Of a stretch of DNA of 64,000 bases, positions 46,673 to 56,915 are shown one piece after another (position 1 is the first letter of the stretch; every line of letters begins with the position of its first letter). The notes below the pieces were generated by a model. The model was not told where the DNA came from. It saw only the letters and a list, made by a program, of their open reading frames with translations, and ran no database searches. Source of the stretch: Methylomonas sp. LW13 (GTDB lineage Bacteria; Pseudomonadota; Gammaproteobacteria; Methylococcales; Methylomonadaceae); assembly GCF_016865255.1 (NCBI RefSeq), contig NZ_CP033381.1, forward strand, positions 1,550,001 through 1,614,000, read 5' to 3'. The position numbers were made by a program, and so were the translations under genes.

Positions 46673-48261
46673 GATTTTGCTAAATAGTTATCGATGTCTT
46701 GTTTGGAGAAACCAATTTTCTTCGCGACCCGGTCGGCGTGGCTGACTCTGGAAATGCCGGCGATCAATTTAAAAGTCGGCAAGTCGTCGGCAAATTCCAC
46801 TTGTTTAGGCACGGCGATTTTTCGTTTCACGAACTCATCCACCAATTGATGGTTGTGGGTAATCAAAATAGTACTGTTACCTTTGCGGTAAAAACCGTCC
46901 AGCACGTCGATAGACGACTGCATCTTCTCTTCAAAAGTAGTGCCTTCCGCCATTTCGTCAAGCACCACCAAGCTTTTTGCGCTGCTGGCCAAGAAAATAT
47001 CGCGGGTACGTTTCAATTCCGTACCGAAACGGCCTTCGCCGTCATCGAGATGGCTGATCTCCGGGCATTGATAGAAAATGCGGTCCGCCACGCTTAAATT
47101 GGCAGCCTGAGCCGGCACGAAACAACCGATCTGCGCCAACAATTGAATTTGCGTGATGGTTTTGCAAAATGCGGTTTTGCCGCCGCTGTTCGGACCGGTC
47201 ACGCACACCAGACGTTCGTCGTCCATGCTGAAATCGTTGCCGACATAGGCGGGATTTTTCTGGCCCAGTACCGGGTTTTTCGCGGCGACTAATTTGATAT
47301 TGTGACGTTCGCTGGCATTCAGTTCAGGTAGTACCATCTCGCTGCCGAAGTCTTCAGCGTATTTAATAAAAGCCAATAACTCATCCAACTGACCCAGACC
47401 GTCCAGCATGTCGCCGAGCGCCTGCGAATTTTTATAAATGTTACGCAGGGGTATGATGCAGTTGTCTCTATCGTAGCCGCCAATGACCGGAATATAAGCC
47501 AAGGCTAAGGGCAGGAAAAACACCGAAGCTACCGACAAGCCGTCGCGGGTGACCTGGAACATATCGGTCGGGAAAATCTGCATCAAGCCCCAGATGGCGG
47601 CGATCAGTAGAGCGATCAACATCGGTTTGAACAGGGTGGGGCGGAAGATTGTCGCCGGCGAGAAGGAGTTTTTGCGCTCTTCTTTGCTTTGCAGGCCTTT
47701 TTCGCTGTTGTAAACCGGGCCGACCATCAGCGAGTATTCGTTGCTATGCGAAAAATTGCCGATTTTCTCGAACACGCTTTGCAGGTAAGGGCTTTGCGGT
47801 TTGCCGGAGTTGTAGATGGCACCGACCAAATTCAAAACCACGCGGACGCCGCGCACATACTGTTTGTAGCCGTAACCCTCGATTTGGTTATCCTCGCGAG
47901 CGGTGCCGAAACCGCCGAGAAACTCGCCGAACAATAACAAGTAGAGCCGGTGTTCCGATGCAGCGGCATTGGCGATAATGTTTTCCACATTGGCGCGGAC
48001 ATCGGGATTGTCTTGAATTTCCCGCACTGCGGCTTGTTTGGCGGCTATCGCCTCCAGATTATCCAAGGGTTGGCTTAGCGAACGATACAGCACCGATTTA
48101 CCGGCGGTGGTGCTGGCGTAGTTGACGTAATCGAACAATTCGTCCACTTCTATGGTGTTAAACGCGCCTTGGTCGATGACGCCTTCACCGGTGGGCAAGG
48201 GTTGGCTCGAGCGCACTGTCGGCCATTCGTCGTTCCAGCTTTGTAAGATGTTTTGTTGCAT
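46669..48261 (-). CDS. MutS-related ATPase with membrane segments
   Basis: The 530-residue protein has a C-terminal MutS ATPase domain: Walker [22 protein letters not shown]alker B and an ILITHNHQL signature. It lacks the mismatch-recognition and connector domains of true MutS. Around residues 205-260 two hydrophobic segments ([17 protein letters not shown] and [19 protein letters not shown]) suggest membrane association. The role is unknown; mismatch repair is unlikely. It is coupled to purT. Confidence 0.85.
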   Translation of the reverse strand: MQQNILQSWNDEWPTVRSSQPLPTGEGVIDQGAFNTIEVDELFDYVNYASTTAGKSVLYRSLSQPLDNLEAIAAKQAAVREIQDNPDVRANVENIIANAAASEHRLYLLLFGEFLGGFGTAREDNQIEGYGYKQYVRGVRVVLNLVGAIYNSGKPQSPYLQSVFEKIGNFSHSNEYSLMVGPVYNSEKGLQSKEERKNSFSPATIFRPTLFKPMLIALLIAAIWGLMQIFPTDMFQVTRDGLSVASVFFLPLALAYIPVIGGYDRDNCIIPLRNIYKNSQALGDMLDGLGQLDELLAFIKYAEDFGSEMVLPELNASERHNIKLVAAKNPVLGQKNPAYVGNDFSMDDERLVCVTGPNSGGKTAFCKTITQIQLLAQIGCFVPAQAANLSVADRIFYQCPEISHLDDGEGRFGTELKRTRDIFLASSAKSLVVLDEMAEGTTFEEKMQSSIDVLDGFYRKGNSTILITHNHQLVDEFVKRKIAVPKQVEFADDLPTFKLIAGISRVSHADRVAKKIGFSKQDIDNYLAKS

Positions 48262-48294
48262 ATTACCCCCGGTTTTTTAGTGGCCGCGCTTTAT

Positions 48295-49278
48295 TTAGTG
48301 CACGGTTTTAATTAAATCAAGCATCACCTCGACATGAGCGTCGCTGTCGTTTAAACACGGAATATAGCGATACGTCTCGCCGCCGGCTTCCAAGAAGATT
48401 TCCTGGTTGGCGATGGCAATCTCTTCCAGTGTTTCCAGACAGTCTACCGAGAATCCCGGACAAATCACGTCCACGTTCTTGATGCCTTGTTGTGGCAATT
48501 CCTGTAACACTTCCACGCAATAGGGCTTCAACCACTCGGCTTTGCCGAAGCGCGATTGAAATACCAATTTCCATTGTTCGTCCTTGAGGCCTAATTGCTC
48601 GGCGAGCAGGCGGCCGGTGGTTTGGCATTGATAGAAATACGGGTCGCCCCATTCGGTCAGTTTGGCCGGTAAGCCGTGAAATGACAGCAACAGCAATTCC
48701 GCTTGGCCGTTGGCTTGCCAATGCTGGCGCACGGATTGGGCCAGGGCTTCGATGTAACTGGGGTGTTCATGAAAGTCGCTGATGAAGTGCAGGCCGGGCA
48801 TGTGCCGCCAACTGACAAATTCCTCGGCCACCACGTCGAAAATCGAGGCGGTCGTGGTGGAGGAATATTGTGGATAGAGCGGCAGAATGACGATTTCGTG
48901 GACGCCTTGTTTTTGAAAATTTTGCAATTTTTCCCGCAACGCCGGCTTACCGTAGCGCATCGCGCAATCGATGATTAAATCGGCGCCGTCTATACCGGTA
49001 AAACCTTGCAATTTGGCGGTCAGCTTTTCGGTGAATACGATCAAGGGCGAGCCTTGCTCGGTCCAGATCGATTGATAGGCATGCGCCGATTTTTTAGGGC
49101 GAAACGGCAGCACGAACAAATTCAGGATCAGCCACCACAAGGGTCTGGGCAGATTGACCACCCGCGGGTCGCCGAGAAATTCGCGCAGGAAGCGGCGTAC
49201 GTCGCCGGTTTTTGGGGAGGCGGGCGAGCCCAGGTTGACCAGTAACACCCCGATCTTTTTTTGGCCGGTTTCAGTCAT
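48295..49278 (-). CDS. hemH: Ferrochelatase
   Basis: HemH inserts ferrous iron into protoporphyrin IX as the last step of haem synthesis. The 327-residue protein has VLLVNLGSPASP, LLSFHGLPAKL (catalytic His) and CPGFSVDCLETLEEI. The frame opens at 49404 inside folE, but the ATG at 49278 gives the normal N-terminus. It starts 2 bp after the folE stop. Confidence 0.96.
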   Translation of the reverse strand: MTETGQKKIGVLLVNLGSPASPKTGDVRRFLREFLGDPRVVNLPRPLWWLILNLFVLPFRPKKSAHAYQSIWTEQGSPLIVFTEKLTAKLQGFTGIDGADLIIDCAMRYGKPALREKLQNFQKQGVHEIVILPLYPQYSSTTTASIFDVVAEEFVSWRHMPGLHFISDFHEHPSYIEALAQSVRQHWQANGQAELLLLSFHGLPAKLTEWGDPYFYQCQTTGRLLAEQLGLKDEQWKLVFQSRFGKAEWLKPYCVEVLQELPQQGIKNVDVICPGFSVDCLETLEEIAIANQEIFLEAGGETYRYIPCLNDSDAHVEVMLDLIKTVH

Positions 49279-49280
49279 GG

Positions 49281-49826
49281 TTACTTGCGATTGATCAGGT
49301 TCAGGAATTCGGAACGGGTGCTTATTTCTTCTCTGAAGATACCCAGCATGACCGATGTGGTCATCACCGAGTTTTGTTTTTCCACGCCGCGCATCATCAT
49401 GCACAAGTGCTTGGCTTCGATGACTACCGCTACGCCGCGGGCGTCGATGGCGGTTTCCACCGCTTTGGCGATTTGCCGAGTCAATTGTTCTTGAATTTGC
49501 AGCCGCCGACCGTACATATCAACGATACGGGCCAGTTTGGACAAGCCCAAGACTTTGCCTTTAGGCAAATAACCGATGTGGCATTTGCCAATAAAGGGCA
49601 ATAAATGATGCTCGCACAAAGAGTAAAGCTCGATGTCTTTTACAATTACCATGTCTTCGGTATCGGCTTCAAATATCGCGCCGTTCAATACTTCTTCCAG
49701 GGTTTTTTCGTAACCGTTATTCAGGAATTTGAAGGCTTTAGCGGCACGTTTCGGCGTGTCCCGCAAACCTTCCCGATTCACATCTTCGCCTATTGCTTGA
49801 ATGATTTTGGAGAAATATTCTTCCAT
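49281..49826 (-). CDS. folE: GTP cyclohydrolase I
   Basis: FolE converts GTP to dihydroneopterin triphosphate, the first step of folate (and methanopterin-type pterin) synthesis. The 181-residue protein has the zinc ligands in LCEHHLLPF and HLCMMMRG, and the [11 protein letters not shown] and [17 protein letters not shown] motifs. It is upstream of hemH on the same strand. Confidence 0.96.
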   Translation of the reverse strand: MEEYFSKIIQAIGEDVNREGLRDTPKRAAKAFKFLNNGYEKTLEEVLNGAIFEADTEDMVIVKDIELYSLCEHHLLPFIGKCHIGYLPKGKVLGLSKLARIVDMYGRRLQIQEQLTRQIAKAVETAIDARGVAVVIEAKHLCMMMRGVEKQNSVMTTSVMLGIFREEISTRSEFLNLINRK

Positions 49827-49865
49827 TGCCGCCCTCGAGTAAAAAAATGTCGTGAGTATACAGCA

Positions 49866-50870
49866 TCAAACTGTAAATTCTAAGGCGTCCAAAACCACCT
49901 GGCTACCGGCGCCAAAACGGGTGGCGTTTTCGCTGAGATGGCGGCGCCAGGCCCGCGCACCATCGACCCCATGAAACAGACCCAGCATATGCCGGGTCAT
50001 ACAATGCAGTCTCACGCCTTGTTGTAATTGCTGCTCTATATAAGGCAACAGGGCTAATACCGTTTCTTGCCGCGACGGGATGGAATGCTCGTCGTTAAAC
50101 AAGCGCCGGTCTACTTCTGCTAGTAGATAGGGATTGTGATACACCTCCCGGCCTAGCATGACGCCGTCAAGTTGCTCTAATAAATCGAGCGAGCTATCCA
50201 AGGATTCGATGCCGCCGTTGATAACAATATTCAGCATCGGAAAATCTTGCTTCAATTGCAACACCACGTCATAACGTAGCGGCGGTACGTCGCGATTTTG
50301 CTTGGGTGAAAGCCCGGATAGCCAGGCTTTGCGGGCGTGCACGATAAAGGTCTCGCAACCTGCCGCCGCTACAGTGTTTATGAAGTGTGTCAGTTCTGCG
50401 TAAGAATCGCGATCATCGATACCAATCCGCGATTTCACCGTCACCGGCATCGATACTGCCTGGCGCATGGCTGCCACGCATTCGGCTACCAGTTCGGGTT
50501 CTGCCATTAAGCAGGCGCCAAAGCGGCCATTTTGCACGCGATCACTGGGACAGCCGACGTTTAAATTGATCTCGTCGTAACCATAGTCGGCGGCAATTTT
50601 GGCGCATTCCGCTAAATCCGCTGGATTGCTGCCGCCTAGCTGTAAAGCCAGTGGGTGTTCCTCTGGGCTGAACTGTAAATGCCGGTCACGGTTGCCATGC
50701 AATATGGCGCCAGTGGTGACCATTTCCGTGTATAGCAAGGCATGACGGGATAAGGTGCGGTGGAAATACCGACAGTGTCGGTCAGTCCAATCCAGCATGG
50801 GGGCCACTGAGAATCGGTAGGCCAGGTGTTTGTCAGCTTGGGGGGCGGTATGGTCGCGGTCAGCGGTCAT
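49866..50870 (-). CDS. dusA: tRNA-dihydrouridine(20/20a) synthase DusA
   Basis: This flavoenzyme reduces U20/U20a in tRNA D-loops. The 334-residue protein has [39 protein letters not shown] with the catalytic Cys, and VKSRIGIDD, as in DusA. The frame opens with TTG at 50903; the ATG at 50870 is chosen although neither has a clear Shine-Dalgarno. Confidence 0.95.
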   Translation of the reverse strand: MTADRDHTAPQADKHLAYRFSVAPMLDWTDRHCRYFHRTLSRHALLYTEMVTTGAILHGNRDRHLQFSPEEHPLALQLGGSNPADLAECAKIAADYGYDEINLNVGCPSDRVQNGRFGACLMAEPELVAECVAAMRQAVSMPVTVKSRIGIDDRDSYAELTHFINTVAAAGCETFIVHARKAWLSGLSPKQNRDVPPLRYDVVLQLKQDFPMLNIVINGGIESLDSSLDLLEQLDGVMLGREVYHNPYLLAEVDRRLFNDEHSIPSRQETVLALLPYIEQQLQQGVRLHCMTRHMLGLFHGVDGARAWRRHLSENATRFGAGSQVVLDALEFTV

Positions 50871-50999
50871 GGGTGGTTCTGGTGGTTGGGAATCAGGATT
50901 CAAATTGGTGAGTTTATTATACTTTGCCGGGCTGAATAAAAACCGCAGTAGGAAATCAGCCCGTGCTGAAGGCTGAAGCAGGAAGGCGATAGGAGAATA

Positions 51000-51185
51000 T
51001 CAGTGTGCTTTATCGGCGTAGACTTTGTTGGTCAGTTCTTTAAACCAACGCGGCCTGAAAATCACTAGGTATAAACCGATGCTGCTGGTAATCGGAATGG
51101 GGCTGACACTAAACAGCATGAACACGATAAAGACAATCGCACAGTTGATTCTGCTCAGGCTTGTCGGATGCGTATTGGCCCGCTG
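51000..51185 (-). pseudogene. Possible decayed small membrane protein
   Basis: An open frame on the minus strand ends with TGA at 51000-51002 and reads through a membrane span (CAIVFIVFMLFSVSPIPITSS) and a basic tail (RPRWFKELTNKVYADKAH). No ATG, GTG or TTG precedes the span after the upstream stop, so it may be a truncated gene. The tail looks protein-like rather than random. Confidence 0.35.
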
Positions 51186-51354
51186 CTATTAGATGAAGCT
51201 AAAAGTTAACACCTTACATCTAAATGTTGCAGATAGATCAAAAAAAGCCTTGGTGCCGTGTTGACGCCGCCTTGACGAGTGATTTGGGATTCGGGATGGC
51301 TATCTGGCTTGTCCGCGCGGACGATTCAAAATTATACGGATTGCCGAAAAACAC

Positions 51355-51663
51355 TCATTTGTATTGTTTGCTAGCTTTGTTTTCGGTCAGGCTACTAACG
51401 CATTTACTGTAAGTTTGTTTGGTATGAAACTGATGGAGCGAATTGCTAACCGGCTGGACCAAAGCACGAGTGCCGGGTTTTAGAGGGCGAGAGGCAAGTG
51501 CGTTAATCGTTTCCATGCTGCCTATGCATTGCTTGGGTTTTGGCATGGTTGCGGCGGGGGCGTTTTGGGTGGCCAGAAATACGCCGATTATGATCAGTAC
51601 GAAGCTTATGCCGCAGCGCTTTAGTTCGCGTATACAAGTTTTCAGGATGTCTTCGGAATTCAT
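51355..51663 (-). CDS. Hypothetical small membrane or exported protein
   Basis: This encodes 102 residues. A hydrophobic segment (GISFVLIIIGVFLATQNAPAA) near the N-terminus is a membrane anchor or signal; the rest is short and basic with two cysteines. I recognise no family. AGGAGACAAACT precedes the ATG at 51663, chosen over 51714. It lies in a sparse region with no clear operon partner. Confidence 0.5.
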   Translation of the reverse strand: MNSEDILKTCIRELKRCGISFVLIIIGVFLATQNAPAATMPKPKQCIGSMETINALASRPLKPGTRALVQPVSNSLHQFHTKQTYSKCVSSLTENKASKQYK

Positions 51664-51867
51664 AGTTTGTCTCCTTATGTTGGGGTTATAAAAACTTAGC
51701 GAGCTGATGCGCATGTTTCAGGTATTCGCGCCAATCGGTTCGCTGTGGGCAGCTGAGGCGCTGAATAACGACGCCATTTCGCGATCCGGTTGAACGTGGC
51801 CTCAAGCCTACGATGGTTATCGGCAAACTTTCATTGTGGCGCGGCCAGCCTTATAACAAGGCCATGC

Positions 51868-52056
51868 TTAAACCAATTTGAAGTGAATTTTTGCCACGCG
51901 GTTTTTTGCCTGTATTTCTTGGTGAATTTCCAGTGCTTCACTACGCATCTGGGCGCAAAATGCACAGAGGCCTTCGTGGGCGGTATGTGACTTTTCATGG
52001 GCTGACAATAAGTCGCCGCACCTTTTGCAACGAGTAATCCGCTGGAGTGTTTTCAT
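51868..52056 (-). CDS. Small zinc-ribbon-like protein
   Basis: This encodes 62 residues with CKRCG and CAFC pairs about 20 residues apart, a likely four-cysteine zinc site, followed by a basic helix. GAGGTGATCACC precedes the ATG at 52056. The function is unknown. Confidence 0.55.
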   Translation of the reverse strand: MKTLQRITRCKRCGDLLSAHEKSHTAHEGLCAFCAQMRSEALEIHQEIQAKNRVAKIHFKLV

Positions 52057-52606
52057 GGTGATCACCTCGTAATCCGAATGTCTGAAAATAATGCGCTATG
52101 GGTTTGTTGGTTATCCCGCTCTTCGTCATCGCAGAGCTACGCTATACAGGGCAAAACCAATGCCACTACAAAACCGTGTGCACCTTAATTATTCTAAGTA
52201 ATTGTTTATGCATTATTTTATGAGCTGGCAATGTTGGAAAACAGTGAAAAAATGCACAAGAAATTGTTGATTTCAGCACTAAATATCGTATCGCTTACGA
52301 AATGTCGTACAAGGTGTCAGCGCCAGTCGATGATGCAGGGGCGTTAGACGCTTTTGCAGGTTTAAAGTTGGTATGAATTTTTAGGTTAATGGCTGTCGCT
52401 ACAGGGGTATCTCCAGCGCTGGCTCGAAGATTTGTAATCGGCGGGCTAATAAGCGGGTTTAATCAAATCTACCTCTGTCTTGAATGATGCTGCTCAGGTG
52501 CTTGATCTGCACTTAAGTTTTGACGAAATATCGTCAACCATTCAAAAATATGTGATACATTTCGCTTCAAACGTATCGGGAGAATATTCCCAATTAACTA
52601 GGTAGT
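52057..52606. other. Non-coding region upstream of barrel operon
   Basis: No open frame longer than a few dozen codons, clear repeat or strong hairpin was seen in this 550-bp AT-rich stretch. It presumably holds the promoter and control region of the operon starting at 52607. Confidence 0.45.
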
Positions 52607-53773
52607 ATGAGTGTGCTACCGATGAAATGCTTGAGAGTCCGCATGCGGCAACGATACTATCCGGCCATATTTAAAACGCTAAACGCTGCTATCGTTTCCT
52701 ATGTCTGCGCACTCGCAGTCCTAGTGCCTGCCTCTGTAGTTGCCGGGGGCCATATGGGACATATGCCCAGCCATGGCACCACCGGGCTGCCGGGTGATTT
52801 GTTATTGTTTCCGGCTGTGACCGGCATCGAACGTTTCGATCAAGAACCGCAGAAAAAACTCAGTACAGGTGACGTTATCCCCGAGATTAACGTGTTTTAC
52901 ACCACCGACTATCAGCGCTTCCGCTTTCTCGGCGAATGGCTGGTCAGCACCAAAACCCATAATCTGGAACGCTTTCAATTAGGCATGCATGTTGGCGACG
53001 AAGCCACGCTGTGGTTGGGGCGCTTTCATAACCCGATCGGCTATTGGAACATGCAGTTCCACCACGGCGCGTTTCTGCAAACCACGATCAGCAGGCCCGG
53101 TATTATGGCTTTCGAAACGGCGGGAGGCGTGATTCCCAATCATTTGACCGGGTTTTTATGGGAAGGTGTCCACGATCTGGGTGAGGGCGGCTTGTATTAC
53201 ACGGTTGGCGCTGGTGCGGGCCCGCAAATTAATAAAGGTTTGGAAGCGTTCAATCTGGTGGAGCCGGGAGGTTCCCGCCGGCCTGGTGTGTCGTTTCGGT
53301 TGGGCTACCAACCTATCAGCTATGGGGTCGACGAATTCGGCATTTCCGGGGCCTACAATCAAATTCATTCCGACGAACTGGCCGTTAAAAACGTTAATCA
53401 GTTCGTCGCCAGTGCCTATGCCGCTAAGCAAATCCAATCGCTAAGATTATTAAGCGAAATTGTCTATGTGAACAATACCTTGGAAAGTCCGTTGGGCGGC
53501 AAAACTTACGACGATTTTCTCAGCGCTTACGGGCAAGTGGAATGGGACCTCAATCCGGCCTGGACTGTGGTCGGGCGCGTAGAAGGCACTTTTGGCGGCA
53601 GGGACGATCCCTACCTGGCGATGTTTCCTAAATATGTCGAGGACAGGTTTCTCGGCGGCATACGCTATAAGCTCAACCACACGAATGCCCTAAAGCTAGA
53701 AGCCTCCCGCGATCATTTGCGCGACGATCATTTCGGGCAAGTGATGTTTCAATGGAGCGCGGTGTTCCCATGA
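52607..53773 (+). CDS. Putative outer-membrane beta-barrel protein
   Basis: This encodes 388 residues. A signal-like hydrophobic segment (VSYVCALAVLVPASVVAGG) is followed by a His/Met-rich start (HMGHMPSHG) and alternating polar/hydrophobic strands, ending in aromatic VMFQWSAVFP, consistent with a barrel. The HMGHMPSH segment might bind copper or another metal. It is coupled to the next gene by an ATGA overlap and heads a four-gene signalling operon. No specific substrate is recognised. Confidence 0.7.
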   Translation: MSVLPMKCLRVRMRQRYYPAIFKTLNAAIVSYVCALAVLVPASVVAGGHMGHMPSHGTTGLPGDLLLFPAVTGIERFDQEPQKKLSTGDVIPEINVFYTTDYQRFRFLGEWLVSTKTHNLERFQLGMHVGDEATLWLGRFHNPIGYWNMQFHHGAFLQTTISRPGIMAFETAGGVIPNHLTGFLWEGVHDLGEGGLYYTVGAGAGPQINKGLEAFNLVEPGGSRRPGVSFRLGYQPISYGVDEFGISGAYNQIHSDELAVKNVNQFVASAYAAKQIQSLRLLSEIVYVNNTLESPLGGKTYDDFLSAYGQVEWDLNPAWTVVGRVEGTFGGRDDPYLAMFPKYVEDRFLGGIRYKLNHTNALKLEASRDHLRDDHFGQVMFQWSAVFP

Positions 53774-54228
53774 AACTGCTGCGCGGTCTTTGCATCATTG
53801 TTTTGCTGTTGCTGCTTGGAGCGCAGAGCCTATGGGCTATCACTCGCCATTCTCTGGTATTGGCCACCAGCGCCAACTCGTCGATGCCGGCTCTAACCGT
53901 GCAAGAAGCCAGAAAATTGTTCTTGGGCGTACCTTTGGAGAAGGGCGGCGAACACCCCGTGCCCTTATTAAATATCAGCGATCCGTTAATTTTCGAAGTA
54001 TTTCTGCAAAAAGTGGCCTTCATGTCGGCTAATGCCTATGAAAGTCAAACCATATCGGTGGTTTTCCGCCTCGGCGGTAAGCGTCCGGAGAGTTTTAACG
54101 ATCTGAAGAGCTTGGTCGATACGCTGCAACAAAATCCGGGTACGGTGACCTATTTGTGGGAAGATCAAGTCCGGGCCAATCAAGGCCTTAAAGCGGTTAA
54201 CGTGTTATGGCAGGGAGCCCTGGAATGA
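53770..54228 (+). CDS. Small periplasmic binding-type protein (PstS-like)
   Basis: The 152-residue exported protein has a signal peptide (LLRGLCIIVLLLLLGAQSLWA) and features of short phosphate-type substrate-binding domains (TVQEARKLFLG). It overlaps the barrel gene before it and the hybrid kinase after it by 4 bases each, so it is likely the ligand-sensing partner of that kinase. The ATG at 53770 is chosen over 53752. Confidence 0.7.
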   Translation: MKLLRGLCIIVLLLLLGAQSLWAITRHSLVLATSANSSMPALTVQEARKLFLGVPLEKGGEHPVPLLNISDPLIFEVFLQKVAFMSANAYESQTISVVFRLGGKRPESFNDLKSLVDTLQQNPGTVTYLWEDQVRANQGLKAVNVLWQGALE

Positions 54229-56873
54229 GTCGGTTTTTTCATAGTTTTAACGGCCGAATGATTCTGGCGGTTGTCGGCATTCATTTACTGCTGGTGCCGG
54301 TGTTGTTGTTCGGCATTTATCGGGTAATCAAACCCAGTTTGGAAGCGCAGTTTGTCAATTACGTCCGCTCCGATGCCTTGCTGTTCAGTAATCTGGTGAC
54401 ACCGCGCCTGCAGCACAGTAAGGCCGGCGAATTGCAAGGCTTGTTAGGGGAGTTTCTGTTGAATGGCCGTTTGGCGTTTGCGGAAATCGCCACCGAGCGC
54501 GGCAATATTCGCGCCGACATCGAACTGAATGCGCAGCAGCAATTTCAGGAAGATTTTTTCTTCGGCGAGCACGACGACGATATTTATTTTCTAGCGGTGC
54601 CAATTTTGAATCCTGAAGACGGCTCGTTGGCGATGCTAAGGCTGGGTTACGACGAGCGGCAGATTCAACGCGACATTGCCACGATCTATCAGCGTAGCGC
54701 CTATTTTGTCGCGGTTTACATGGGCTTGACGCTGCTGGTGGTGGGATTGTTCGGGCGCAAACTGGTTATGCCGCTGGAACGTTTACGCGACGAAGCCGAA
54801 CAAATCGCCGCCGGCAATCACACCGGGCAATTTAATTCCGGCACCAAAATTACCGAAGTAGCGGCGTTGGCCGAGCATCTGGAAAAAATGCGCCAAGCCT
54901 TGCTGTCCGCCCGCGACGCGGCGTTGCAGGCCGCCGGGGCGAAGAGCGAGTTTCTGGCTAATATGAGCCATGAAATCCGCACGCCGATGAATGGCATCAT
55001 CGGCATGATAGGTTTGGCCCTGCGTACAGATCTTACGCCGCAGCAACGCGAATTTCTGGGGATGGCGAACAGCTCGGCGGATGCTTTGCTGCGCATCGTC
55101 AATGACATTCTGGATTTCTCCAAGATTGAGGCGCGTAAGCTCGAACTCGATCATGCACCGTTCAAAGTCCGCGAAAGCCTCGGCGACACCTTAAAGCTGC
55201 TGGCCGGCCATGCCCATGAAAAAGATCTGGAGTTGATGTTGCGCATCGACCCGGAAACCCCGGACGATTTGCTGGGCGACGTCGGCCGTTTGAATCAAGT
55301 CATCATTAATCTGGTCGGCAATGCCATCAAATTTACCCAGCATGGCGAAATCGTGGTGCAAGTCAAACCGGAATCGGTCGATGAAAACAAGGTTTGTTTG
55401 CAGATTGCGGTCAGCGACACCGGTATCGGTATTTCCCCCGATAAACAACAGCTTATTTTCGAAGCCTTCGCGCAGATAGACGCTTCGTCCACCCGAAAAT
55501 TCGGCGGCACCGGCCTGGGTTTGTCGATTTCTTCGCGCTTGGTCGAGTTGATGGGCGGGCATTTGTCATTGGAAAGCGAAGAACATAAAGGCAGCACTTT
55601 TTTCTTTACCGCCGTGTTTGACCGGCACACTAAAAGCGAGGCCGACGCGCCATTTCAGCCACTGATAGACGTGAAAAATCTACCGGTGTTGATCGTGGAC
55701 GACAATGCCATCAATTTACGGGTGTTCTCGGAAATCTTGAACCATTGGGGCATGCGGCCCACCACGGTGGATAGCGGCGAGGCGGCCATCACCGCATTGA
55801 AGAGTATGGCGGAAACCGGCGAAGCCTACGCTTTGATTTTACTCGATGCGATGATGCCGATCATGGACGGCTTTATGGTGGCGCAAGCCATCAGAGAGGA
55901 TCAACGCTTCGAGCCGGTAACCATCATGATGTTGTCGTCTGCCGACCGGCCGGACGATTGCGAACGCTGTCACGATTTGGGCATCAATTTGTATGTGCGT
56001 AAACCGGTCAAACATTCGGAATTGTGGAATGCCATTCAATCGGCGTTGGGTAAATCCGCCAAAGCCGCAGAAGCCGCGCTGACAGTATTGGCCGAGCCGC
56101 CGCGTAAGTTAAGAATTTTGTTGGCGGAAGATAATCCGGTTAACCAATACATGGCGGTGGTGTTGCTGGAAGAGCGCGGCCATACCGTGAAGGTGGCCAA
56201 CAACGGCCAGGAGGTACTGGATATATTGGCTACCGATATTTTGTTCGATCTGATCTTAATGGACGTGCAGATGCCGGTAATGGACGGTTTTCAGGCTACC
56301 GAAGCGATTCGGGCCAGCGAGCGCGAGACCGGTAAACATATGCGGATTATCGCGATGACCGCGCACGCCCTGAAAGGTGATAGGGAACGCTGTTTAGCCG
56401 TTGGTATGGACGATTACATCGCCAAACCCGTGCAGGAGCAGGATTTGTTGGCAATGGTGGAGTGTTGGAATATGGCGGGAACAGAGCAAGCGGATAAGCA
56501 CAGCATGGCGTCGGCGCTGTTGGCTGAGCCGGCGCTGGATTGGCAACAAGCCTTAAGCCGGGTGCGCGGTAGACAGCAGATGTTGTGCAAAATGATGACT
56601 TTATTTCAGGAACAGTCAGCGCCGCTGCTGAATGACATGGCCGATGCGATACAGCGTCAGGATGCCGAATTGTTACGGCTATCCGCACATACCCTGAAAA
56701 GCTCGGCCAACAGCATCGGCGCCTTCCCGTTCGGCAAGATAGCCCAGCAGCTGGAGACGATGGGCCACGAGGCTGCCTTTACTGATGCGGCCGCCAGTTA
56801 CGAGTTACTGCAACAAGCCAGCATTCGGCTGGAGCCGGCTATTCAGGAATATTTGCACGAGTTTCAGGAATGA
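54225..56873 (+). CDS. Hybrid histidine kinase with two receivers and HPt
   Basis: The 882-residue membrane sensor has an N-terminal span, a periplasmic region of about 130 residues, a second span near residues 160-180, HAMP, HisKA (NMSHEIRTPMN, His249), HATPase (GNAIKFTQHGE, DTGIGIS), receiver 1 (LLDAMMP, Asp541), receiver 2 (LMDVQMP, Asp680) and a C-terminal HPt (AHTLKSSANS, His822). This is a full BarA/ArcB-like phosphorelay. It is coupled to the binding-protein gene upstream and followed by the sigma-54 activator. Confidence 0.93.
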   Translation: MSRFFHSFNGRMILAVVGIHLLLVPVLLFGIYRVIKPSLEAQFVNYVRSDALLFSNLVTPRLQHSKAGELQGLLGEFLLNGRLAFAEIATERGNIRADIELNAQQQFQEDFFFGEHDDDIYFLAVPILNPEDGSLAMLRLGYDERQIQRDIATIYQRSAYFVAVYMGLTLLVVGLFGRKLVMPLERLRDEAEQIAAGNHTGQFNSGTKITEVAALAEHLEKMRQALLSARDAALQAAGAKSEFLANMSHEIRTPMNGIIGMIGLALRTDLTPQQREFLGMANSSADALLRIVNDILDFSKIEARKLELDHAPFKVRESLGDTLKLLAGHAHEKDLELMLRIDPETPDDLLGDVGRLNQVIINLVGNAIKFTQHGEIVVQVKPESVDENKVCLQIAVSDTGIGISPDKQQLIFEAFAQIDASSTRKFGGTGLGLSISSRLVELMGGHLSLESEEHKGSTFFFTAVFDRHTKSEADAPFQPLIDVKNLPVLIVDDNAINLRVFSEILNHWGMRPTTVDSGEAAITALKSMAETGEAYALILLDAMMPIMDGFMVAQAIREDQRFEPVTIMMLSSADRPDDCERCHDLGINLYVRKPVKHSELWNAIQSALGKSAKAAEAALTVLAEPPRKLRILLAEDNPVNQYMAVVLLEERGHTVKVANNGQEVLDILATDILFDLILMDVQMPVMDGFQATEAIRASERETGKHMRIIAMTAHALKGDRERCLAVGMDDYIAKPVQEQDLLAMVECWNMAGTEQADKHSMASALLAEPALDWQQALSRVRGRQQMLCKMMTLFQEQSAPLLNDMADAIQRQDAELLRLSAHTLKSSANSIGAFPFGKIAQQLETMGHEAAFTDAAASYELLQQASIRLEPAIQEYLHEFQE

Positions 56874-56915
56874 TGCTGCCGCCGGTGGTTGGGATAGGTT
56901 AAGAAGGAGATAGGC

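Noticed and set aside
51224..51412. 62-residue plus-strand frame
   Set aside because: No ribosome-binding site, no domain pattern and overlap with the better supported minus-strand gene at 51355-51663.
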